The position numbers and the translations under genes are program-made. Below are positions 15,986 through 24,435 of a stretch of 64,000 nucleotides of DNA, piece after piece; positions within the stretch are counted from its first letter, which is position 1; every line of letters begins with the position of its first letter. The notes under the pieces are model-generated. The model saw only the letters and a list, made by a program, of their open reading frames with translations. It was not told where the DNA came from and searched no databases. Source of the DNA: Clostridiales bacterium (GTDB lineage: Bacteria; Bacillota; Clostridia; Christensenellales; CAG-138); assembly GCA_004557245.1 (NCBI GenBank), contig SFEL01000018.1:1-64000 (forward strand), written 5' to 3'.

Positions 15986-17677
15986 TTACATTCTCTCCGG
16001 CGCCTGCAGGCCTACGAGATAAAGGCCCTTCTTTATGGTGATCCTCGCGGCGTCCGTGAGGGCCAGACGGGCGGCGGATACGCCTGCGTCATCGGTCATT
16101 ATATGGTTGCAGAAGTAGAACCGGTTGAACGCCGTGCAGACCTCCATTGTGGCACGGGCCACCAGGTAAGGCTCGTTCTTGTCCGCAGCCCCCCTTACTG
16201 CCGCCGGGAATGCGGCTATGGCCTTGGCGAGGGCCACCGTCGCGTCGTCGGAGAAGCAGGAGGGGTCTATCCTGTCCGCGTCATAGCCCCCCGCCTTTCG
16301 GAGCACCGAGCAGCAGCGGGCGTGGGTGTACTGGGCGTAAGGGCCGGTTTCGCCGTCAAAGTTCAAGACCTTATTCCATGAGAAGGTTACGTCCTTTATG
16401 CGGCTGTTGTACAGCATGCCCCATACCACGGCGCCAACGCCTACGGCCGCTGCTACATCATCCTTATCGGGAAGGTCGGGGCTCTTATCTTCTATTATCT
16501 TGCCGGTCTTTTCCGCTGCGGCGTTGAGCACGTCCTCAAGGTACACCACGTTGCCGTGGCGGGTGGAAAGGGTGCCCTCCTCCATGGATACCATGCCGAA
16601 GTTCACATGCTCGCAGTCCTTCACCCAATCATTGCCCATGAGCTCCAGCACCTTGAAAAACTGCTTAAAGTGCAGGTTCTGCTGGTAGGCCACAACGTAC
16701 AGCGACTTTACGAAGTCATAGGTATTCTTTCTGTATATGGCTGCCGCAAGATCCCGGGTGGCGTAAAGGGTTGCGCCGTCGGAGCGGAGTATGATGCAGG
16801 GGGGCATATCGTATGCCGAAAGATCCACAAGGGTCGCCCCCTTGTCCACTGTGAGCAGTCCCTTTTCCCTCAGCTCGTCTATGACTGCACCCATCTTGTC
16901 CTCATAGAAGCTTTCGCCTGCGTAGCTGTCGAAGTGTACGCCCAGCCGGTCGTATACCTTGCCGACCTCCTTGAGGGTAAGATCCTTGAACTGCTGCCAG
17001 AGGGTGACGGCTTCATTATCCCCGCTCTCTATCTTCTTGAACCAGGCGCGTGCCTCGTCGTTCATCTCGGGGTGGGCCTCCGCCTCCTCGTGGAAGCGGA
17101 CATAGAGCTTCACCAGCTCCCGCACGGTGCATTGGGGCACCGGCTTGTCCCCCCACTTTTTATAGGCGACTATCATCTTGCCGAACTGGGTGCCCCAGTC
17201 CCCCAGGTGGTTTATGCCTATGGCGTTGTAGCCCAGCGCCTTGTATATCCTGTAAAGGGAGTTGCCTATTGCGGTGCTGGGCAGATGGCCTATGTGGAAG
17301 GGCTTGGCGATGTTTATGGAGGAATACTCCACGCATACGTTCCTGCCGCCGCCAATATTGTCGTTGCCGTAGCTGTCGCCCTGGGCAAGCACCTTGTTGA
17401 GCGTATCCCGCACGAAGGCGGTCTTGTCTGCGAAAAAGTTAAGGTAACCGCCCTTGGCCTCCATGGAGGCTATGCCGTCTATGTGGCCTATGCTCCCTGC
17501 AAGCTCTGCGGCTATGGCGGGAGGGGCCTTGCGCATGGTCTTTGCGAGGCGGAAGCAGGGGAAGGCGTAGTCGCCCATGGCGGGGTCGGGAGGAGTTTCC
17601 AGCCAGTCCTTGAGCTGATCCGCTTCCAGTCCGGTCTGTGCCGCTATTGCGGCGGCAATGCGCAGCTTGTTTTCCAT
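15986..17677 (-). CDS. argS: Arginyl-tRNA synthetase
   Basis: 563 residues from the ATG at 17677, which has an AGGAG site 11 bases upstream; the open frame continues further up, but over the murA gene and without a ribosome site. Class I enzyme that attaches arginine to its tRNA. Visible: N-terminal tRNA-binding domain, signature VEYSSINIAKPFHIGH with the HIGH motif, GINHLGDWGTQFG, and the C-terminal anticodon-binding helical domain (YTHARCCSVLRKAG to the end). Lies 32 bases after murA and before serS. Confidence 0.97.
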   Translation of the reverse strand: MENKLRIAAAIAAQTGLEADQLKDWLETPPDPAMGDYAFPCFRLAKTMRKAPPAIAAELAGSIGHIDGIASMEAKGGYLNFFADKTAFVRDTLNKVLAQGDSYGNDNIGGGRNVCVEYSSINIAKPFHIGHLPSTAIGNSLYRIYKALGYNAIGINHLGDWGTQFGKMIVAYKKWGDKPVPQCTVRELVKLYVRFHEEAEAHPEMNDEARAWFKKIESGDNEAVTLWQQFKDLTLKEVGKVYDRLGVHFDSYAGESFYEDKMGAVIDELREKGLLTVDKGATLVDLSAYDMPPCIILRSDGATLYATRDLAAAIYRKNTYDFVKSLYVVAYQQNLHFKQFFKVLELMGNDWVKDCEHVNFGMVSMEEGTLSTRHGNVVYLEDVLNAAAEKTGKIIEDKSPDLPDKDDVAAAVGVGAVVWGMLYNSRIKDVTFSWNKVLNFDGETGPYAQYTHARCCSVLRKAGGYDADRIDPSCFSDDATVALAKAIAAFPAAVRGAADKNEPYLVARATMEVCTAFNRFYFCNHIMTDDAGVSAARLALTDAARITIKKGLYLVGLQAPERM

Positions 17678-17709
17678 TATGTGAATTCTCCTGTAAATTT
17701 CTTTTTTAG

Positions 17710-18978
17710 CTATTCTTCTATTCGCGTTATGTCGGCGCCCAGCGCGCGGAGCTTTTGCTCCAGGAACTCGTAGCCCCGGTCGATAAAGTGTATATGGCTT
17801 ATGGTGCTCTCGCCCTCGGCGGCAAGGGCGGCTATGACCAGGGCGGCGCCCGCCCTGAGGTCGCTTGCGCAAAGGGGCGCGCCGTAGAGCCTTTCCACTC
17901 CCTCCACGGTGGCCGTACGGGAGCTTATTGAAATGCTGGCTCCCATCTTGGCAAGCTCCGGCACGTGGTTGAAGCGGTTCTCGAATATGTTTTCCATTAT
18001 GAAGCTGTTGCCCTCCGCCGTGGCCAGAAGCGCCATCATGGGCTGCTGAAGGTCCGTTGGGAAGCCGGGATAGGGCAGCGTCTTTATGTTGACGGCCCGG
18101 GGCCGCTTGTCTGCGGATACCCGGATGAAGAAGTCCCGTCCGTCGTCCCCCTCCGAAACAGTCACGCCGCACTCCATGAGCTTGGCGGAGATGGCCTCAA
18201 GGTGGGTGGGGATAACGTTGTTGATTATCACGTCTCCCCTGGTGGCGGCGGCGGCTATCATGAAGGTGCCGGCCTCTATCTGGTCGGGTATGACGGCGTA
18301 GGTGCAGCCGTGTAGCCTGCGCCCGCCCTGTATGCGGATAACGTCTGTTCCAGCGCCCTTTACGTTTGCGCCCATCATGTTGAGGAAGTTGGCAACGTCA
18401 ACCACATGGGGCTCCTTTGCGGCGTTGGCAATTATGGTCTGCCCCTCGGCGGCCACGGCCGCAAGCATTATGTTGATGGTGGCGCCTACGCTCACCACGT
18501 CCAGGTATATCTCGGCGCCCTTGAGCTTATCCGCCCTTGCCTTTACAGAGCCTCCCTGTATTACTATATCCGCGCCCAGCGCCCGCATGCCCTTTATGTG
18601 CTGGTCTATGGGCCGCTGGCCTATGGCGCAGCCGCCGGGGAGGGCGATCTCCGCCTTTTTGTACCGGCCCAGCAGCGCCCCGAGAAGGTAGTATGAGGCC
18701 CGCATGGAGCTGACCATTTTCCCCGTCACGCTGAAGGTGTTTATGCCGGAGGGGTCTATGCGCATGCTGCCGTCAGGGGTACGGGATATGGCCGCGCCCA
18801 TGCTGGTGAGTATTTCCTCCACTATGCGCACGTCCTCTATCTCGGGGAGGTTTTCCAAGAGGCAGCTTTCGCCTGAGAGTATGACGGCGGGTATTATGGC
18901 GAGAGCCGCGTTTTTGGCCCCGCTTATAGTCACCGCGCCTTCAAGGCGTTTTCCGCCGTTTATTCTGTAATACGCCAT
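17710..18978 (-). CDS. murA: UDP-N-acetylglucosamine 1-carboxyvinyltransferase
   Basis: 422 residues. It transfers enolpyruvate from PEP to UDP-GlcNAc, the first committed step of peptidoglycan synthesis, in the cytoplasm. Diagnostic features: GGKRLEGAVTISGAKNAAL near the start, the active-site cysteine in LPGGCAIGQRPIDQH, and the closing RAGAALVIAALAAEGES and RGYEFLEQKLRALGADI. Firmicutes often have two such genes; I cannot say which of the two this is. It heads the murA-argS-serS group and has its own promoter upstream. Confidence 0.96.
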   Translation of the reverse strand: MAYYRINGGKRLEGAVTISGAKNAALAIIPAVILSGESCLLENLPEIEDVRIVEEILTSMGAAISRTPDGSMRIDPSGINTFSVTGKMVSSMRASYYLLGALLGRYKKAEIALPGGCAIGQRPIDQHIKGMRALGADIVIQGGSVKARADKLKGAEIYLDVVSVGATINIMLAAVAAEGQTIIANAAKEPHVVDVANFLNMMGANVKGAGTDVIRIQGGRRLHGCTYAVIPDQIEAGTFMIAAAATRGDVIINNVIPTHLEAISAKLMECGVTVSEGDDGRDFFIRVSADKRPRAVNIKTLPYPGFPTDLQQPMMALLATAEGNSFIMENIFENRFNHVPELAKMGASISISSRTATVEGVERLYGAPLCASDLRAGAALVIAALAAEGESTISHIHFIDRGYEFLEQKLRALGADITRIEE

Positions 18979-19039
18979 TTATGCTCCCGAAAAAATAATT
19001 CTTTATCCAAAGAGGGGATAATCCCTCTCTAACCTGATA

Positions 19040-19069
19040 ATTATACTATGCCTGCGGTGTTTTTGGCAA
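19040..19069 (-). promoter_or_regulatory. Promoter of murA-argS-serS
   Basis: On the minus strand TTGCCA (-35, 19064-19069) and a perfect TATAAT (-10, 19040-19045) are separated by 18 bases. It lies about 60 bases upstream of the murA start. The leader in between contains an AGAGGGATTATCCCCTCT-like hairpin (about 19013-19031) that might attenuate. Confidence 0.75.
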
Positions 19070-19089
19070 GACAAACAGGGATATTAAAA

Positions 19090-19328
19090 GGAACGGCGGA
19101 GCCGCTCCTCTTGGCTGTCAAAAAAGTGGCTGAATGCCACTTTTTTGAGTTTTACGGGTTTTGCCTCTCGCGTTCGCTCCCGGGCGGCAAAACCCGCAAA
19201 GTACGAAAACCTCTGGGTTTTCATCCGTTCTGACGCACACCCCCCAGGGGGCCTTCTCTTGCCCCAGCAGGGCAATTCACCTTGTGTCGTCAGAGCCGGA
19301 TTGAACATAAGGGGCTGCGGCCCCTTAT
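19090..19328 (+). repeat. Modular hairpin repeat, copy B, with a 45-base insertion
   Basis: Modules: M0 GGAACGGC/GCCGCTCC (19090-19108); M1 perfect 13-base-pair stem TCAAAAAAGTGGC/GCCACTTTTTTGA with loop TGAAT (19118-19148); M2a CGGGTTTTGCC/GGCAAAACCCG (19155-19196); M3 (19205-19222); M4 TGACG/CGTCA with its short loop split by about 45 extra bases (about 19240-19284); M5 palindrome with one central mismatch (19307-19328). Unlike copies A, C and D, this copy points against both flanking minus-strand genes, so it is not simply their 3' end. Confidence 0.88.
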
Positions 19329-19340
19329 CAACCCCGGAGG

Positions 19341-20684
19341 CTAATTTTCCTTGATATAGTACCTCGGATTGTAGGCTATGCCGTCAATCCTGAGCTCAAA
19401 GTGCAGATGTGCTTCGGTACAGCTGCCTGAGTCACCGGCCTTGCCTATGATCTGGCCCTTGGCTACCTTATCGCCGGGAGCCACGGAGAACTGGCTCAGG
19501 TGGGCGTAGCGGGTGACGAACCCTTCGCCGTGGTCTATCTCTATGATGTTGCCGTAGCCGCCCCGATTTATGGCGCAGACCACGGTGCCTCCCTCGCTGG
19601 ACAGCACCGGGTCTCCGGTCTTTGCGGCGTAGTCCAGGCCGAGATGCAGCACGCCGTCCCTTTGTCCGTAGTTTGAAATTATCTCTCCCTCCGCTACGGG
19701 GGAAGCAAAGCTGAGCGCCTCGGGCTTTCTGCCCTCCTTGCCCTCGTGCCTGCCCGGCTCGCCGCCGCTCTTTTTATCGGTGCCCTGAAGTATTACCGTA
19801 TCCTGGGGTTCCACCGTAACTGTTTCGCTCTTGCTGCGGCTGGAGCTTTTTTCGCCGTTTATGTATACCGTATGGTTCACGGTGGTTCTGCTGCCCGCCC
19901 TGCCTAAGGTGAGGGTAATGCCGGTGCCGGCCACCAGTGTGGGGTCTTTCTCCACCTTTGAGCCGAAGGGCAGCTCCTTCGTTTCGCTGCTCGTCACGGT
20001 GGTAATGACCTTCAGAGGACTGCTTGAGGAGGTGAACTTTTCGTATACCTGGTCGTAGCTGGAAATGTCTTCGGGCTTTGCGTCGGGCTGGGGCTGCATC
20101 TCTACCGCGCCGTAAAGCTCGGTGGTGCGGTCTCCGGATTCCGTCACCTTGCCGTCGAAGTAGCTTTTGACTTCCTCCAGCAGCGATTCCGCGGCCTCGG
20201 TGCTGGCCAGCACCGCCCTTGTCCTGCCGTCTATGACTATGGCGCAGGGCGTATACTGTTCCGGCGCCATGGCCTGCTCTGTGCCGGGGCTGTTATCGGC
20301 CGTTGCCTCTTCAGCGTCGCTTGCTCCGTAAGCTTTAGGCTGGGCAAGCTGTTCCCCCACATTGCTTTCGGACAGTATGGAGGTGCCGTTGTAGCATTCC
20401 GGCGGCAGAAGCGAGGAACCCTTGGCGATTCCAAACGCAAGGGCTGTTACTGGCAGCGCAAGCAGCAGCAGCGGGAGCAGCCTGTCCCACTTCTTTTTTG
20501 GGGTCTCGGTTATCTCGTACAGCCTGCCCGTTTCCTCATCCCATATGTACCTGCCGAAAAAGCCGTCGTCCTCCCCGCCGGCGTGCTCCGTCGCCTCCTC
20601 GACCGCCTGATCTATCATTTCGGCTTCCACGGGTATTTCCGACCCGTTATTTTCTTCAGTTAAGATGTCCTTTTCTTCTTCCAT
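19341..20684 (-). CDS. M23 metallopeptidase with G5-like domain (cell-wall hydrolase)
   Basis: 447 residues. Acidic cytoplasmic start (about 1-80), one transmembrane helix (about 89-108, LLPLLLLALPVTALAFGIAKG), then an outside region. Residues ~215-295 (ITTVTSSETKELPFGSKVEKDPTL ... VEPQDTVILQGT, shown in two parts) resemble a G5 domain. The M23/LytM domain (about 325-440) has zinc ligands in HLGLDYAA and HLHFELRIDG. It would cut peptide cross-bridges of peptidoglycan or bind wall during growth. Last gene of a minus-strand group with dnaD, dnaI and the phosphoesterase. Confidence 0.88.
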   Translation of the reverse strand: MEEEKDILTEENNGSEIPVEAEMIDQAVEEATEHAGGEDDGFFGRYIWDEETGRLYEITETPKKKWDRLLPLLLLALPVTALAFGIAKGSSLLPPECYNGTSILSESNVGEQLAQPKAYGASDAEEATADNSPGTEQAMAPEQYTPCAIVIDGRTRAVLASTEAAESLLEEVKSYFDGKVTESGDRTTELYGAVEMQPQPDAKPEDISSYDQVYEKFTSSSSPLKVITTVTSSETKELPFGSKVEKDPTLVAGTGITLTLGRAGSRTTVNHTVYINGEKSSSRSKSETVTVEPQDTVILQGTDKKSGGEPGRHEGKEGRKPEALSFASPVAEGEIISNYGQRDGVLHLGLDYAAKTGDPVLSSEGGTVVCAINRGGYGNIIEIDHGEGFVTRYAHLSQFSVAPGDKVAKGQIIGKAGDSGSCTEAHLHFELRIDGIAYNPRYYIKEN

Positions 20685-20719
20685 GGCGGTATTATACCCT
20701 ATTTCGCCATATACCGCAA

Positions 20720-21619
20720 TCAGGGCAGGGGCACGGTAGCCTCGGTTTTGCCCTTGGGGTATTCCCGGGAATCGTAATAGGGGGAGTAGGTGTAGATGTA
20801 TATATCGTCGTCCCTGAAGTCCAGTATGCGCATGTATCCGCCTCCGCCGGCCTTGCTGCCCTGGAAGTTGGAGAGAATGGCGTATACCGTCCTGTCCGGA
20901 TCGCCGTCGCCGTCGTCGTCAAGCTGCACGCTTTTGTCGGAGATATCCCGGCAGTGGCCGCACAGCACCAGAAAAACGTTGGGGTTGGCCTTTACTATCT
21001 TTTCGAATATGGCCTTTCCCTGGGTGGTGTAGGAAGCGCTCTTTTTAAGGTAGCTGTGGGTGATTATTATGGCGGCCCTGTTGCTGTATTGCCGCAATAC
21101 TCCGTTTATCCAGTTTACCTCGTCTTCGCTGGGCCCCCTGTTGGAGAAGGCTATGCCCATGAATATGTAGTCCCGGCCGTTTGCTGAAAACAGCTCGTAG
21201 CGGCTGCCGGTATCGCCGTATTCCTGAGACATGGAGGCGGGGCGGAGGCTGAGCACGTATTTCAGGAAGTTGGCGTAGTTCATCCTATAGCCTATATCGT
21301 GGTTGCCGCATACCGTCAGGAAGGGAATGGAGGCGCTGCTGAGTATGCCCATGGATTCCCTGGCCTGCCGCCACTGGTCCTCGGAGCTCCAGCTGCCTAC
21401 CACGTCGCCGGTATGAAATACAAAGCGTATATCCAGTGCCGCCCTGTTGTCGGCTATCCACTGGGTCATGCCGTCGAAGATGGGCTTGTAGGCATTGTGA
21501 TAGTTCTGGGTATCGCTGAGCCATGCTATGGTGAAGGCCTGTGCCTGTGAGAACAAAAGCGCAATGCACAGCACAAATGGGGCCAGTAAGCGTCTTACCC
21601 TAAACATCAAAAAAGTCAC
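20720..21619 (-). CDS. Secreted calcineurin-like metallophosphoesterase
   Basis: 299 residues with an N-terminal signal segment (RLLAPFVLCIALLFSQAQAF). Metal-binding motifs of the calcineurin-like fold are clear: SDTQNY near the start, HTGDVVGS, CGNHDIG, ITHSYLK and LCGHCRD. It probably acts outside the membrane on a phosphoester substrate that cannot be named from sequence. AAGGAGTG ribosome site just upstream. It follows dnaI by 31 bases, but a functional link to the primosome is not evident. Confidence 0.88.
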   Translation of the reverse strand: MTFLMFRVRRLLAPFVLCIALLFSQAQAFTIAWLSDTQNYHNAYKPIFDGMTQWIADNRAALDIRFVFHTGDVVGSWSSEDQWRQARESMGILSSASIPFLTVCGNHDIGYRMNYANFLKYVLSLRPASMSQEYGDTGSRYELFSANGRDYIFMGIAFSNRGPSEDEVNWINGVLRQYSNRAAIIITHSYLKKSASYTTQGKAIFEKIVKANPNVFLVLCGHCRDISDKSVQLDDDGDGDPDRTVYAILSNFQGSKAGGGGYMRILDFRDDDIYIYTYSPYYDSREYPKGKTEATVPLP

Positions 21620-21650
21620 TCCTTAGTATATAAGCGTAATGTAATAAGCT

Positions 21651-22580
21651 TTATTTGAGCCTGAGCCGGAGGTCGTCTCCCTCCAGCCGCAGCACCATGG
21701 TCTCCCGGGGCGCCACGAGGCGGGAAAAGAATCTGTCTCCGTAGCTTGCGAGAATGTCGTCAAGGCTCCTGTTGGTGGCCCAAAGGGTGGCCTTCCTGGC
21801 GCTCTGCCGCTCGTTGAGGATGGAGAACAGAGTCTCACGGGTGACGGAGTTTATCATGGGCTCTGTGCCCAGGTCGTCTATTATCATGAGATCAGGGCCG
21901 AGGATATCCGGGCTTTCGCCCCTGCCCCGTATGCTATCCATAAAGGCGTTGATGAGGTTGTAGGCGGAGGCCTTGTATACGTCGTAGCCCCTGGAGGATA
22001 CCTCCAGAGCTATGGCGTTTAGCAGGTAGCTCTTGCCGAGGCCGGTGCCGCCCATGAGCAGTATCCCCATAGGGTCGCACTTTGGGAAGGCCCTTGCGTA
22101 CCCCTCGCACAGCTCACGGGCCTTGAGGGCAATGCGCTTCTGGCGGTCGCACGGGTATATGTCGGAGCGAAACATTGCGAAACTCTGTTGCGGATCGATA
22201 CCCGATGTAGCGTACATTTCTTCCAGAATGCGGGCTTTCATGCAGGGACAGAGCTTTTTCACCGTATCTCCCACATAACCGATATCGTTACAGGCTTTAC
22301 AGCGATAGTGTGGCAGCATATGGTCTGGCGGCAAACCGGCCGAAAGCAGCAAATTCAGCTCTTCTTTGTCCAGCTGCTCAACTTTATTGCGCAGCTCGGA
22401 CGAGTCCTCGTTCCGCATTATCGTAAGGCCTGTGTCGAAGGCCAGCCGGCGGCGCTCGGAGGCTATTTCCCTGAGCCTCGGTATGGCCGTATAGGCGGCC
22501 TCCCGGCGCTCCCCGGCCTCCCGCTCCGCCCTTTCGCGGCTCATTCTGTATTCGTATATCAGCTCCGGAGTAGGCTTCAT
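21651..22580 (-). CDS. DnaI/DnaC-like helicase-loader ATPase
   Basis: 309 residues. A helical N-terminus (about 1-75) leads to a zinc-binding cysteine cluster (CKAC ... CPC, about 93-112) and then an AAA+ domain: Walker A GGTGLGKSY (about 170), Walker B LMIIDDLGTE, and sensor segment TLWATNRS with arginine finger region GDRFFSRL. It loads the replicative helicase at primosomes. Start overlaps the dnaD-type gene stop (ATGA). The Bacillus counterpart is DnaI; I leave the symbol open because Clostridia versions are variously named DnaC. Confidence 0.9.
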   Translation of the reverse strand: MKPTPELIYEYRMSRERAEREAGERREAAYTAIPRLREIASERRRLAFDTGLTIMRNEDSSELRNKVEQLDKEELNLLLSAGLPPDHMLPHYRCKACNDIGYVGDTVKKLCPCMKARILEEMYATSGIDPQQSFAMFRSDIYPCDRQKRIALKARELCEGYARAFPKCDPMGILLMGGTGLGKSYLLNAIALEVSSRGYDVYKASAYNLINAFMDSIRGRGESPDILGPDLMIIDDLGTEPMINSVTRETLFSILNERQSARKATLWATNRSLDDILASYGDRFFSRLVAPRETMVLRLEGDDLRLRLK

Positions 22581-23773
22581 TTTTTGTCCTCCTCGTCCTC
22601 CAAGAGGGTTATTCCGATGCTCTTTAGATCCTCGTCGGAGTATTTGCGCTGGCCGTAGTTCATGAAGTAGGAGGACTGCTGCTTTTTGCCGCCTTCTGCG
22701 TCGGGCTGACTTTCCAGCTCCCCTATGGCCTTCTTGGCCTGCTGCAGCGTGGTAACGCCCTTTTCGTGCAGCTGCTCTATGAGCCGGCGGGTCCTGTCGA
22801 AGGGGTGGCTGTAGCCTGCTGAGCGTTCAGCTGCCAGCAGCACCGCCTCCGGCTGCATGTGCCAGGATACCGTCCATGTGCTTACCGCTTCCTTTTCCCT
22901 GCGCCCCGGCGCGCCCTTTAGCCCGGCGCGGGAATAAATCTCCCGGGCAAGCTCCTCGGTGAGCGCGGCGGACTTAATGGCCTCCTGCACCCCTCCCTCC
23001 ATGCGCATGCCCTCGAGTATGGCGTTCAGGTATGCGAAGGTGGGCTTATCGGAAGAGGTCATGGCGGGGCAGGCGGAAAGTATCTCGTCCAGCGTCATGC
23101 CCCATTCCTCGGTCCATTTCTTATACAGGGCAAGCTCGTCCTCAGTGGCCATGCGCCCCTTGCGCCAGCGGGCAAGTATGGCCTTTGCGCCGCCCTGAAG
23201 CTCGGTGTCCAGCTTTATGCGCTGCTCCGCGTCTGCGGCGGTAAGCACCCCTTCTTTGGCCCATTCCCGGGCCATCCTGTCCATGAACTGTATCTTGACG
23301 GAGGGACCCTTCAGCTCCATGCAGCGGCGTACAAGCATTACTGCCGCCGCCTCCTCCAGGCCGAATACCTCTATCCAATCGTATATCTTTGAAAGCTCGC
23401 CGGGGGTGAGCACCCGCGCGCCGCAGGCCTGGCGAAGCGCCGAAACGAGCGGGGCGTACTTGCGGGCGCCGCCGGTGACGGGACCTGCCTGAACGGATAA
23501 ATATTCAACGCTTAACGGCTCCTGCTCCACTATGCGCAGCAGGCCCATGTCCTGCCAGTATAAGAAGGCCTCCACCGCCTTGGCGCTGTCAATGCCGAGG
23601 GACGCGCAGAGGTCGGCGTTTTCCAGCCTCCGGCAGCCGCACTGCATAAGGCCGAAAAGGTATACCTTGCAGTAAAGCTCGGGTGCCTTGGGCATGTACT
23701 CCAGTATGAAGATGTTCTGCACAGAGGTACAGCCCATCAGGGCCGCACCCTGCTCAAAGCCGCAGCGTATCAT
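22577..23773 (-). CDS. DnaD-domain replication initiation protein
   Basis: 398 residues. N-terminal winged-helix-like part (CKVYLFGLMQCGCRRLENAD LCASLG, here written in two parts), then two DnaD/DnaB2-type helical modules: one near 125-200 (LSKIYDWIEVFGLEEAAAVML) and one near 205-290 (ELALYKKWTEEWGMTLDEILSA, PTFAYLNAILEGM). Such proteins bridge DNA and helicase loader in primosome assembly. Translationally coupled to the downstream ATPase. Acidic, lysine-rich tail. Confidence 0.9.
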   Translation of the reverse strand: MIRCGFEQGAALMGCTSVQNIFILEYMPKAPELYCKVYLFGLMQCGCRRLENADLCASLGIDSAKAVEAFLYWQDMGLLRIVEQEPLSVEYLSVQAGPVTGGARKYAPLVSALRQACGARVLTPGELSKIYDWIEVFGLEEAAAVMLVRRCMELKGPSVKIQFMDRMAREWAKEGVLTAADAEQRIKLDTELQGGAKAILARWRKGRMATEDELALYKKWTEEWGMTLDEILSACPAMTSSDKPTFAYLNAILEGMRMEGGVQEAIKSAALTEELAREIYSRAGLKGAPGRREKEAVSTWTVSWHMQPEAVLLAAERSAGYSHPFDRTRRLIEQLHEKGVTTLQQAKKAIGELESQPDAEGGKKQQSSYFMNYGQRKYSDEDLKSIGITLLEDEEDKK

Positions 23774-23869
23774 TTATGGCGCCTTTCGTGAGTGTATTTT
23801 ATAAAATCAGTATTTATACAGCATTTCTGCCGGTTTATTCATATGTATGTGCATATATGGTATGCTGCC

Positions 23870-24340
23870 TTACTTTGCCCTTATCTTGCAGGTGAAATCA
23901 CTGGTGGTCATCTTATACAGGCATACGGCATCCGCCATACTGGCGGTGAAGGGCGCCTCTATGCCCGCCTGATGTTTCATTATCCTGTTCAGGGCGTATA
24001 TTTTTTCTTCCGTATCCTCTATGAACTCCACATTGCCGGTGCCTATGAGGCTGGCGAAGGTGTAGCCATAGGCGCAGGGGTTCGCGTCTTCAACAAGCTC
24101 GCCCCGGCCGTCCAGCTCAAGGCATACCGTGGGGTTCCTTTTCAGTATTTCCAGCTTGCGGCCCTCTCTGGCGCTGTGAAAGTAGAAGGTCAGCGCGCCG
24201 TCCGCGTACTCATAGCCGTAGTTCAGCGGCACTATGTAGGGGACGCCGCCGTCTGTCATGGCGAGGCGGCAGACCTTACATTCGGATACCAGGTCCAATA
24301 TGGTGTGGATGTGGGTGATCTCTCTGTCCTTGCGGCGCAT
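23870..24340 (-). CDS. Nim-like pyridoxamine 5'-phosphate-oxidase family flavoprotein
   Basis: 156 residues, with the split-barrel FMN-binding fold of the PNPOx-like/Nim group: MRRKDREITHIHTILDLVSE, CRLAMTDGGVPYIVPLNYGY, FYFHSAREGRKLEILKRNP. Relatives include nitroimidazole-reductase (NimA-type) proteins and haem- or flavin-binding proteins; substrate cannot be told. Single gene with its own start, 95 bases from the neighbours on both sides. Confidence 0.88.
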   Translation of the reverse strand: MRRKDREITHIHTILDLVSECKVCRLAMTDGGVPYIVPLNYGYEYADGALTFYFHSAREGRKLEILKRNPTVCLELDGRGELVEDANPCAYGYTFASLIGTGNVEFIEDTEEKIYALNRIMKHQAGIEAPFTASMADAVCLYKMTTSDFTCKIRAK

Positions 24341-24435
24341 TGCCTGTTCCTCCGTATATTTATTATGCCGGTTTTTCGCTTAAAGTCAAAATACAGGGAG
24401 CGAGCTGGCTCGCCCCCTGTGGAAAAAGCATCGTT

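Noticed and set aside
16556..17773. A 405-codon open frame antisense to argS.
   Set aside because: Shadow of the arginyl-tRNA synthetase gene; no domain and no ribosome site.
17678..18172. Upstream extension of the argS frame by 165 codons.
   Set aside because: It overlaps the 5' half of the argS-murA junction and murA coding sequence, has no family match, and the ATG at 17677 has an ideal ribosome site.
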